From: Chimonanthus salicifolius
Taxonomy: Eukaryota > Streptophyta > Magnoliopsida > Laurales > Calycanthaceae
Direction: 5' to 3'
DNA length: 64,000 nucleotides
Assembly: GCA_013350335.1 (NCBI GenBank)
Contig: CM023542.1
Location: forward strand, 4,394,025 to 4,458,024
Position 1 is the first letter of the stretch. Every line of letters begins with the position of its first letter. The notes under the pieces are model-generated. The model saw only the letters and a program-made list of their open reading frames with translations, did no database searches and was not told the origin of the DNA. A program made the translations under genes and the position numbers. Shown here one piece after another: positions 25,101 through 37,100 of this stretch.

Positions 25101-28100
25101 GTAATGGAATTAATAGAATCTTCTTCAAACAATGATTTCCATTATCGTGTCTAGACCGCAGCTTCTAAAGCCCTTCTAATGCCAAGCAGCTCTGCCTCAT
25201 TAGACACCTTAGACCCCACCGACTTTGAGAAAAACAAGATAACCTTCCCCGTCATTTTGCACCACACCACCTATGCCTGCTAAGCCACATAGCATCTAGC
25301 GACACTGTCCACATTAATCCTGTAAAAGCTTAAGGGACTTGACCAAACTTCTCTTACACTATTCCTCCTTCTGCCTTTCATAAAATCGCCCCAAGAAGAG
25401 TAAAGCTATAAATGGTTCATCATTCAGACGAAAGGGAGTATGTTGTTCAAATTGACTGTTTTAGTTGTCTACTTATATCTTTCTATTGTTTTCATAATCT
25501 GTGTTGAAACTATACCTTAAAAAATAGTTTTGATCTTTCTTAGTTTCCATACTCATTGAATGAATGAAATTTATTTGTCTTTATTTTTGGTTCTCTATAT
25601 AATCAGGCATAGGAAGTGTTTTCATAGATACATATAGTTGATGGATGGATCAACGACATCATTTGTAAACCAGTTAGGAAGAATGTTCTAGTGAAGTATA
25701 TATATTGTTCATCTTTCAGAAAAAAGGAAATATGTTGATTCCTTAGTTGTCAGCTTGTATCTTTTTTTTTGAAACATTAACAGTTAAATTCCATTAAATT
25801 AAAATAGGAGTACATAAGAAGGAGTTGAGTATAGGAGATATATACTCAGAGCAAGGAAGAAGCAAGGAAGAGAAACTAGAGAAAACAGGAAATAAAGTAA
25901 GAAAAATACAAGAAGTAACCACCCCAATAGCAGAACCCCTAACTCCCAAGGTTGGTGGAGGGAAAAAATTCCACAGTCGGTATTTGAAGATCAACACCAG
26001 CTTTCGCCAGCTTCCTTAGTTGTCAGCTTGTATCTTCCTATTATTTTCCTTACTATGCTTGTTGAAACTTGAAACTATACCTTGAAAAATAGTTTTGATC
26101 TTTCTCACTTTCCCTCTTCCTTGATTGTTATGGATTTTTTTTTTGGTTGTCTATAATCAATATAGGATGTGTTTTCCAGATAAAAAAGAGAGTTGATGGT
26201 TGGATCAACAACATCATTTGCAAACAACATATACTAGGGCTGCAACTCGGGTCGGGTCGGGTTGAGAAGACAAAAACCCGCACGAAACTCGGGTCGGGCT
26301 GAGGTCTTTAAATTTCAACCAGACCCGACCTGGATTTCCTGACTTATATAAAACCCTCCACCTTCAAACCCTGAGGCTGCGTTTGGATGAGGGATAAATT
26401 TTAGAGGGGTTACCCCGAGTAGGGGTCACTCTTGAGTGGGGGTGACTCTTGAACTGAGATTACCCTTATCTTGTTTGGTAATTGCAGTGGGAAAGTAAAA
26501 ACTTACCCTAAGGTAAAAAATCTTGTTTGGTAACTAAAAGCAAAGATAACCTGATATATTAATTTTTTTTGAATTTTTTTATAAAACATAATTATTATAT
26601 AATATTCATGAAGTAAATTCTAATACTATAACTTATAATAATATTATCTATTTTTTATAAATTATTTTTCATAATTATAATTTAAAATGAACACTTGCAT
26701 TCTAACATTAAAAAAATAAATAAAGAATTTTTTTGATATTATTATTTTAAATCCCAATAAATGAATAAAAAATATCAACATATCTCTTCATAAAAAAATA
26801 TAATTATAATTTTTTATATTATAAGAATTTAATAAAAATATTAATTCTCATAAAATTGTTAATATGTCAGGTTACCCCTTCTTACAATTACCCCTACTTA
26901 AGGGTAACCTGGGTAACTCCTGCAAAATTTACCCCTCATCCAAATGCATCACGTTGAAAATATTGATAAATTTTTAAAATAAACATTCAACAAAATAAAT
27001 TGTTAATTACCCCAAAAGAGATTATCATGAACCGCAAACTCTTCGGAGTTTCGAGACTCTTTCGAAATTTGGACAGAATCATTCTTAAAAATAGGACATT
27101 TTGATAATTTTGTTTCATAAAATTTTATTTTTATTTTTTATATTATATGAATTTAATAAAAATTATTAATTGTTATAAAATTGTTATGTCAGATTACCCC
27201 TGCTTACAGTTACCTCTACTCAAGGGTAACCCTAGTAAAATTTACCCCCTCATTCAAATGCATCATGTTGAAAATGTTGACATATTTTTAAAATAAACTT
27301 CTAAGAGAATAAATTGTTAATTATTTCGAAAGAGATTATGATGAACCTCAAACTTTTTCGGAGTTTCAAGGCCGTATCGAAATTTCGACAGAATCACCCC
27401 TTAAAAATAGGATATTTTGACATTCATGTTTCATAAAATTTTATTTTTATTATTTATATTAGATTAGATTTAATAAAAAATATTAATTCTCATAAAATTG
27501 TTAATATGTCAGTTTACGTCAACTTACAGTTACCCCTACTCAAGGGTAACCCCTGTAAAATTTTCCCCTCATCCAAATGCATCATGTTGAAAATGTTGAC
27601 ACATTTTAAAAATAATTACAAACAAAATTAAATTGCTAATTACTTGAAATATAATATTTTTGAAAGATTTTAATTTTATAATATATAATTGATAAAGAGA
27701 AGAAGGCAAGGGGTATTGAGGGTTAGGGTATTATTGTCAATACCCCAACCTCCAAAGGGGTATTCAAATATGGGATCAGAGGGATAAATTTTCAAATTTT
27801 TACCCTCACCCCCTTATTACCAAACGAGGGTAACAAGGGGTAATGGGGGGTTACCCCCTCTTACCCCCCATCCAAACGCAGCCTAAATCACAAGTTTTAT
27901 TTTCAGCCCTAACCGCAGGTTTAGCCCTTTTAAGTGGAAATATATGGGTATGAGTTGGTAAATGAAAGGGACGGTGGGGTATGGTGTGTTGATTTGATGT
28001 TGAAATGGGTAAAATGTGATAGATGGCTAAAGGAGTGACATTTAATGGTGTATTAAATGCATGGCTTGAAATGGTCAAACGGCTGAGAGCTAGGTTTTGG

Positions 28101-31100
28101 TGAATCAGAGAGATAGACTTGAATTTGAATGGGTAAGAGGAGTAATGGACGAATGGGTTTAGGCTTGGGAAGGAAAAGAAAAGGGCAAGAGCAGTTCGGT
28201 TGGAAGTAAGGTGAGTTTTATAAGGAGAAGCAGGGGTTGATTGGATATGGCTGATTTTGGACTTGACTGGCAGAGGATGGCAAGTGGAAGTAAGGTGGGT
28301 TTTATAAGGAGAAGCAGGGGTTGATTGGATATGGCTGATTTTGGACTTGACTGGCAGAGGATGGCAAGAGGAAGAGAGATAGATCAGATCTACTCAGTGA
28401 ATGGTAGTGGATCTCGGCTGGATGCTTGGGCCGGCCGGGTCGACAAATGTGGAAGTGGCAACTCTATGGCAACTGGGTGGGCAGCAGATGGACTGCAACA
28501 CATTTGTATGGTGCAGGCGTGGTAGTAGGTCCAACTCGGGTCAGATCAGGTAGGTTTGGGTCGGGTCGGGCCAATAGTCGGGTTGAGGGTATTATATACT
28601 CAGGATGGGTCAGGTTGGCTTAATCGGGTTTTTAATTTGGGTCAGATCGGGTTGGGTTCATTGTGTTCTGACATGGGTTAGGGTTGGGTTTATTAAAACC
28701 CGACCCACCCTACCCGAGTTGCAACCCTAACATATACCATGGAGCTTCGTCTTGGATAATCCACTGTTTAGTTGTTGATTTCCAAGGAATTAGTAGTGGC
28801 TCTTTGGTAAACATAATCTTACTATGAGGGTTTTGTCCTCTGCAAAAAAGTATATGGAGTATTGAAGTTTGGATTGATTAATATATTTGTAAGAAAATTT
28901 TCTTGCAACAAGTGTGGCATATGGTTCTTCCGTACTAGCTGGTGGTGGGGTCCATCTTCTGTTTGGAAGGCCACATCATGTATAACGTCTTGCTAAAAAT
29001 CAGCTTAGTTTGATGACTGTTATGAATTTATCAGCCCCAAAATCATACCTATACTGGTTGAGTTGTAGCTTAGCTTACATTTTTTTTATACTGGTTTTAT
29101 GGTTTTGTTTTATTTACTCTGTTTGAAATGCATTTATTCAAAATGGTTCTATTGGGCATTTCAACTTTCTATATCAGTGTTTGATATTTATTTGGGTTGT
29201 GGACTGTATAACCTTTTAAGTTTATTTTTGAATCATCACAACTTATCTTCATCTTTTCTTCTTGCTCAGATGGTATTGGATGCGATTCCCTTTTCGAGGC
29301 TTTAGAAGAACCCTTTTTCTCAAAAAAGTTATTGGCTCTCATTCAGATTCTTAAATCTAATAGGTGTGCTGTGAGATCCTTATTTTTTATTATTGGCATG
29401 AGATCATAGAGGTTTTGCTTTTATTCTTTCCTCAGATTAGTGATTTCCTATGCCTTCTTTACTTGAAAATTCTAATGAACTAGGTCCCATGTGGTGGGGG
29501 ATCTAATGAATATTGAGATCTTCACATTTATATGTTGTCAAAACAAAATTATGTTTTGGTTCTAGTGTCGGTTCCATCAAATTCTGTTTGCAGTATAGTT
29601 GCTACTTTTGTTCTTTGTCAGGCTGCAAGAGGGAATGAAATGTATAGTTTTTGTAAAGAGAATCATTGTGGCAAGATCCTTGGCTGTGATTCTTCAAAAG
29701 TTAAGGTCTTTATCCTTTTGGAAGTGTGAGTTCCTCGTGGGGTTTCATTCTGGATTGAAAAGTATGTCACGGAAGATGATGAATGGAATTGTTGAGAAAT
29801 TTCGCTCTGGACAGGTAACTATAATACCATTGTAGTATACTTGTGTTATTGAGATTAGTTCAGTACCCTATGTCCTTAACATGCCTATTTGAGTTTTCTT
29901 ATATGCGATTTTTTATGTTATACATGCTGTTTAACTTTGTATGCCTTTGTAATGCATTAAGTTGTCATGGATTTGCCAATATGGGGTTAAGATATTTTAG
30001 GATGTTTAGGATTAGTATGATGAGATTATGCTTATCTCTTAGTCAGGCAGCTAGGATCTTATGTTATCGTTTGTCATCTGGAAATATCTATCAAGAGACA
30101 CTTTTGTACTCCATATATTTGGTTCAGTTAGTGGAATAATGCAGACAATCTATGGTTTCTCTCCTCTTAACATGTTATAAAGGGGAAAATGATTTGCTTA
30201 CACTTGTCCAATCATTTTTGCCGAGAACCAGGCCACCCATCTAGCTCATGTCATCACTCAGCATCTCTTCACACAATATTGTCCTCATAACCATGCTCGG
30301 CCCATCCATGGTCCAACCCATCTCGACTTTTTTGTTTTAGCATACCACATCTTGTCAGCAATGCCCACATGTTACTTCGTCTGTCTATGCACAAGATAAC
30401 CTTCCCCCGTCATTTATAGCCCAGAAATGTGCACTGCATACCATGATGACTTTTTGACTGTTGCAGGATTTTTTGATAAACAAAGGACCCCACTGCAAAC
30501 AATGATCAGACAGCAAAGGAGAAAAACTGTTGTGCAAAACCATTGGTCATTGATTGCCCTGAAAAGTGCTTTGCGTACCATGATGAGGGAGGGAGCGAGG
30601 GAAATTTAATGGTACATCTGAGGACTACAAGAATTAATTTTAGGGTGAGGACTTGTCACGCCCCACCTTCCAACACCTAAACAGTCGTGACATGACTGTA
30701 CAAATTTAGATCACCTACTGCCCTAAACGGGTCTTACATCCAAAATCTATGGCTAAATTCAAACAAACATAATTACAATCACAAGCCACCAAAATTCCTC
30801 AAGACCACAACCTGCTCGAAGACATAATATCTCATTTAACCTTCCAAATAACTTAAAAGGGAGAAATGTCACACACATAAGGATTTCTAAACGCATCACT
30901 TACTCACATTCTCACATCAATCAAATTAAAGTGTTCTCAAATTTAATCCATACTTAAATTTGTTATCCAAGTTTCCACAAATTAAAATAAACGAATAAAC
31001 AACTTTCTCAAAGTCTCAAATCAAATAAACAACTAACTTATAATTTAAATATTAACTTCTGCAATAAACTAAGCGTTTCTAAGAATTCTTCATCGACTCC

Positions 31101-34100
31101 TCACCTTCTAAGCTCGGTTGTGATCATCGTTCAGACCCAAGTCCAAGGGATTGCCTGCAATGTAAGGAATGAGCTCCATGCCCAGCGAAGAAAACAATGA
31201 TACACATATAGCATATGATATCCCTACTTAATGATATTTCAAATAAACAAGAATAACAATTTATTTCATGCTCATGCATTTTCAAAAAAATGTAATACTC
31301 AATGCCAAATGCCATATTCCAACCCATTATTTACATCTACTGATATTTGGTGGCCTTCTCGACGAGTCGAGGATAACACAACATTGCCTTAATGGCCTTC
31401 CCACCTAAAGTGAGGATAACACAACCTACCACCAAATAACAGCCCTCATGACTTGTCACGGATATCACACCTCTTCTATCATAATGGTCTTTCCACTTAA
31501 AGTGAGGTTAACAACACTACCACCGTCGTGGTTTTCGTGACAATCATGGATGGCACCCTCTTACCCAATGCTATGAATATGAGAATGCCATGCTAAATGC
31601 CAATAAACATGCTTCAATTATCATATTGTGCTTACAGAATCATAAATCTCAGTCTAAACAATTTATAACATCATAGCGAACATCAGTTTGCCATAGCATA
31701 CATAAAACATAGCAATAGTCCAAGCATCATAATGATTTGAATTACATAAACCAACATTCAAACATGTACAATCAAGATTGAAATTCAATAATATCATACA
31801 AATAATCATCAACCTATGAATATAAAATCGTTGGATCTTTAAATAACATTAATGGTTAGATTCCACAATCCAGGCAGACTGAGTCTCCTCACGCCAATAA
31901 AATATTTTGCCAAAATCTCCTTTACATTACTGTGAGTGAATACCGGATTTCTAACATTATTAATATACACCCAGTTTATTCTGGATCCAACAACTATGTT
32001 CATAACATGCAACACAACGCAATATTTTCACGGCACAATCGAAATAAAGGATTATATGTAGTGAATTGTTTCCCTCACCTAGAAGTTTGTGAAGTGCAAA
32101 CGATGAACCCAAACGCTTTCCAAGAGATATTAGCCTTGAGAACCAAAGTTTGCTGCGAATACGATTTAAAGATTTCACGTGTTATTAATATGAGGATTAT
32201 TAATTTTCTTCAGCAATTTACATTAAGGTGAAGTATGTTGCTGCCTCAACTTTAGTCTATGAGTTATCTAAAGGTCCATGGTTAAGGGTAAAGGTTGAGT
32301 CCGTACACTACATGGGTGCACCATGCCTAATCCAACTTAACACCAATAAGTTAATGGAATCTCATTCATAAAACCAGTCACTTTAACCAAGTAAACTAAG
32401 TAAATACATATCTAGAGTCATATCTTTAAAAACACAACTGCTCTATCTAGATGAAACAATAACCATTTTAAAAATAGCAACTGACTAAATGAAGAGAGAA
32501 CCGTAAATGCCTTGTAAAAATAGATACTTACGCTTTAAAATCATTGATCACTCTAAATACATGGATAAGTAAAATCATCAAACACTTTTGAAAAATAAAT
32601 GACTCCATAGAAAAGACCAACTATTAAGGGGTTTGGGTTTATGAAATACTCATCTGAAAAACTCACAATCTAATTATAGGGTCATAGTGTTAAACCTTAT
32701 AAGGTAACATAGTAACAATGATAAAGGTACAGTAACTACATACTGAAATTGGTTTGAAGATTCAAAACATTGTTACTATTGTTAGTCTACTATTGTGTCC
32801 AAAATAAATACTAACTCAATAATAGTGATTTAAACCATCTTTTTTTTTTTTTTGGTAAAATAAAATGAAAGGCACATTCTAAAACCATCATTTAATTACT
32901 TTGTAAATAAGACTAAATAGGATGAGAAATCTTGTAAATACTGTAACAATTGTAATACTTAAAATCTCAGATACTTCTTAAATAAAACAATCATAAACAT
33001 AGGTGAGATCTGGAGAATGCCAAAGCATAATAATACATGTCTTTTAAAATAGTTCAGGTACATACATCTATATATATTTGAAATCCCTTTTTGGTGATTT
33101 AAAGTAAAGGAGATAACTATATAACCAGGTAAATATGAAGCTTGGGCATCACATAAGAAAAAGGGTTTTAAATAAAATAATAATATATTGTAACATTTAA
33201 AATAGATAACCAAAATGCTGTGTTTAAAAGTCCCAATCAGTCCCCAAGAATTGCTGTAGGCTGAGAATTCAGTCCCAGATATTGCCGGTTATCTCAATGG
33301 TTTGGCTAGTCTCCCTTGGCCTAAACACACAGTTAACTGTAAATAAAAGGGCATCTAGTTGTATGCATTTGGTTGGAAAAAGGCACCTTGGGTTCTCTGG
33401 TGTTATGCACTCATCAAACTAAGATTAAAACCAGTCTTAAAATCACCCAGTTAGGGGCTGAAAAGAGTCCTTAATACCAACAGTTAAGAGGTCTCTTTCC
33501 CCTAAACCAGAGACTGAAAACCAATTCTAACAGTAGCCGATCCTGGACTGAAAGTCAAACCTGGAACATGGTCCGGCTTGGTTGTAAAATGTCAAGAAAG
33601 GATCGGTTTAAGCATGGGCTGTTTGGGGCTTTGGTACTATAGATCTAACCGAAATTAACCAAGTGGGAAGAGAGGAATTAAGAATAAACTACGATGGATA
33701 AATACCTGTAAAATAAGGGTGAAGACGACTGAAAACGACGGCAAGGACTGTCTCCGCTTCCTTCGGGTCGCTGCTGGTTAGGTTCCACTAGAATGTCCGT
33801 CACAGTAATCGTAGAGGAGAAAGTGAAGTGAGGAAGATGCTGAGAGAAAGAGGGATGTGGTGCTTGGGATCGCGAATCGGAACTTTCCCTCTTCCGTTTA
33901 GTCTATATAAAACTGTTAGGGTCGGCCAATCTTCAAACACGGAAGCTACACTTCGTTTTTGTTTGGGATTTTGGGTAGTTTCCATTTTCGAAAGGGAAGG
34001 TAAGGATTTGAGTCCCAAACAAACAAGGAAAAGAGAATAAATCCACCTGGAAAGGAAACCCATGGTGTGGCAGTGTGAACCTTGTATTTCCATCGTGAAA

Positions 34101-37100
34101 TTTGGGATTTACCGAAGGAGACGGAACGGAGGAGAGTTTTGCAATTCTTTCGATCGGGACTTTAGGGATTTGGAGACAAAAGGGGAAAGTGAAGGAAATA
34201 ACGGAAGAGGTGTGGGTTCCTACGGCCCGCACGACTTAGAATTACTTCCGGGTTTTGGGGTCTGGTTTCCTTAAATTAATTTGTCAATCATTTATTTAAA
34301 TTTCGTTAATTAAAGTTTGAACCTATGTATTGATTTTAAAATTTTAGATAGAATATTTCCAATTGAAATTCTAACTTATGGAAATTTAAAAGTTTAAGTT
34401 GATAATTTATTTTCCATTCCCTTAATTTAATTCAAAGGGGATAAATTTGTAAATTCTCATTGATGAGTAAGTGTGTGAAATCGGAGTCTATTATTCAATC
34501 CCTAAATTCAATTATGTTTTCCCCAAATAAAATTATCAAATTAAACTAACAAATTAATTTAAACCACGATAATTTTCTAAATTAAATTTACCCATCATTA
34601 TTGACCCGTTACCCTGGGTCAGGTCATTACAGGACTACAAGACTTGTACATACATTAACACTACTGTACATTTTGTCATACTTAATATGGACCATTTTTC
34701 ATCTGTCGACCTACTTGATCTACTGTCTCATAGAACCGGGTCAACTTGTATGGAATCTGTGTATCAAGACTCATCATCATCATCAGCCATCTTCCCTTTA
34801 TTTGGGGTTGGAGAGTGCATCCAGACCCTAAAATCACTCCTAATTGTGTAGGTGATCTTTTTTGCAAGCAATTATCTCTAAAATGATGGTGTTGATGCCT
34901 GGCATCAACGGTATAGTTCTCTTTATTGAAGGCCAAGCATTTTGTTTATAACTTGTCACAATTCAGCGAGTAAATTCTCATTTTTGCTATTGGATAGCAG
35001 CTGAATTTATTGGTGGCTACCAGTGTGGCTGAAGAAGGACTTGACATTCAGACCTGCTGCCTTATTGTGCGATTTGATCTACCAGAAACTGTTACCAGCT
35101 TTATTCAATCCAGAGGCCGTGCACGAATGCACAATTCAGAATATGTGTTCCTTGTAGACCGGTGATTGATATATATATTTTTGTGCACACTGCATCTCAT
35201 GATTTATGTGTATGTTTTCGTGTAGTTTATTAATTTCTCCTAACCTACTCAATATTGCAGTGGAAAGCAGAATGACCTTAACTTGATTAATGACTTTATA
35301 GCCAATGAGGACCGCATGAACAAGGAAATTGCATGTAGGTCATCAACAGAGACTTTTGATGGTTTCGAGGAAAAGAGGTATCAGGTTCATTCTACTGGTG
35401 CCTCCGTCAGCAGTGGATCTAGTGTTTCCTTATTTTTTCATTACTGTTCGAAGCTTCCAAAGGATACGTATGCTCTCTAACCATTGCTTTACTATGAAAT
35501 ACCTATTACCTGAAATTCTTTATGTTGACTCTTTCCTTTCATGATTTAAGGTATGGACTTATCTACTATGTTTCTTGCCGAAATGCTATTGGCTGTTTCA
35601 AGTTACTTTGAAATTCATTTTATGACAGTTTAGTGGTGGAAAATTGGAGTTCTACAAAATGTTCCTTTAATTGCCTTTTCAACCTAAATACGAACCCTGA
35701 AATTTTACTTTCTGAGAGGGCATCACTGACAATTTTCTGATCTTTACCTTATGTGATTAAAATGCAATTTTTTTATTGGCAGATATTTCACACCACAACC
35801 AGAGTTTTTTTTCATTGATGATTTGGGTGCGACATTCTGCCACATAATTCTCCCTCCCAATGCTCCAATTCGTCATGTTCGTGGTCCACTCTGTTCTTCC
35901 AAGGATGAAGCCAAGAGAAATGCTTGTCTGGAAGCATGCAGGGAATTGCATGCACTTGGGGCTCTGACAAACTATCTATTGCCAAGTCAAGATGATGAAG
36001 ACAAAGAAGATTTAGTAAAACAGTCTCCTAAGTTGGATGCAAATGAAGGTTAACTTGTTCATCACACTACTTTGGGTTATATTGCATGTAGCCCTTTTGT
36101 TTTTTGGTTTCTTTTTAAATCTACTGCCCACTATCTGATAGAAACCCTAATCGAGAAGGGATGAAAAATGGAAGAAAATGGGAGTATAGGGATTTTACTT
36201 TGAGGGGAAATCAACCTTCTTTGGTTTTACTTCGAGGAGAAACTGGTTTCCTAGCCCAAGGGTTGTTCAGGAGAAACTTTCTTTTTCTGTTTTCATTATT
36301 CATCCAGCTTATAAATAGGCTTAGGGTACAATTCAAATATAAAAATGAAAAATTACAAATAAATACCCAATATTTCTAAAATGACAAATAAATGCCAAAT
36401 ATCCCCTAAAGTACTATATTAATCCTAGATCCTATTATTCCCACCCCCTTAGAAATGAACCTTCTCCTCAAAGTTCAAGAAATACCTCCGAATAGCAAGA
36501 TCACGAATAAAATTCTTCCATTGCTCTAAAATGTCCATGAAGAATGAAGACCCGCATCGATTCCGATGCAAATCTGACAACACAGAAGATGCTGAGTACA
36601 TATTGTCGGGATTAGGGGGGGAAATGAACGTGTGACCCTTGTCTTTGTTGGGTCGAGTAAACTGATCAAAGTGGACTAAGAAAATCTTTGCATCATCTAC
36701 AAGTCAATACATTTGGTTGACTCGACAGAGATGAGTGATAAACCCCTTTGATCGGGCTGGTGTCAGCGGCATGAGTCAAGTCAAAATCAATGTAATGGGC
36801 TGAAATTTCATCTGCATTGGCAAGAATATCATCACCTTTAATTTCTGAATCAAAAGATTTTTGTGATGTGCCCCCCTAGTGAAAGCGCATCATTGTAAAC
36901 AATATTTTCACCACTAACAATTGGGGGTGGAATGGCGTCCTCAATAGTAGTGGCTACACCATTACCTATTGGTGGTTTGCGACCTTCTTTATGTCGGCCC
37001 TTTGCTTCCAGGATATCCATTTTGTCCTTGAGAGCATTCACTAATTTTTTGATGTCTTCCATGTCGTTTGATATTTCTTGAACAACCCCTTTAAGTTTTG

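Larger units (their letters stand above)
24721..26223. repeat. Intronic tandem duplication, both copies interrupted
   Basis: Copy 1 begins cagttaggaagaatgttct at 24721, resumes near 25396 with agtaaagctataaatgg and ends catcatttgtaaac at 25670. Copy 2 begins with the same 19 bases at 25671, continues agtgaagtatatatattg and ends catcatttgcaaac at about 26223. Shared middle blocks include actatacctt(a/g)aaaaatag. Without insertions each unit is about 275-305 bp. Confidence 0.8.
26235..28729. mobile_element. hAT-like non-autonomous element (2495 bp) with 8-bp target duplication
   Basis: acatatac flanks both sides (26227-26234 and 28730-28737). Ends are inverted: tagggctgcaactcgggt at the left and acccgagttgcaaccct(a) at the right. 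Sub-terminal gggtcgggt repeats face cgacccaccc at the other end. No transposase is seen; much of the interior is the inserted TIR element at 26375-27883. A similar end (agggtgcaagttgggtcggg) occurs as a fragment near 52121. Confidence 0.88.
24462..29269 (+). other. DCL4 intron 9: tandem duplication with nested insertions
   Basis: 4.8 kb. An intron segment is duplicated. Copy 1 is split by a minus-strand LINE fragment (about 24740-25395) and copy 2 by another (25764-26011). A hAT-like element (26235-28729) follows, itself containing a TIR element (26375-27883) and an 84-bp tandem repeat. 28740-29260 shows nothing else. Confidence 0.8.
29815..35000 (+). other. DCL4 intron 11
   Basis: 5.2 kb dominated by a 3978-bp solo LTR (30654-34631). 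An RTE-type tail in minus orientation lies near 34770-34840. I see nothing identifiable in 29815-30640. Confidence 0.75.

Noticed and set aside
24721..25689. 19-bp direct repeat read as a LINE target duplication
   Set aside because: Homology continues past the repeat in both copies, so it is the start of a tandem duplication.
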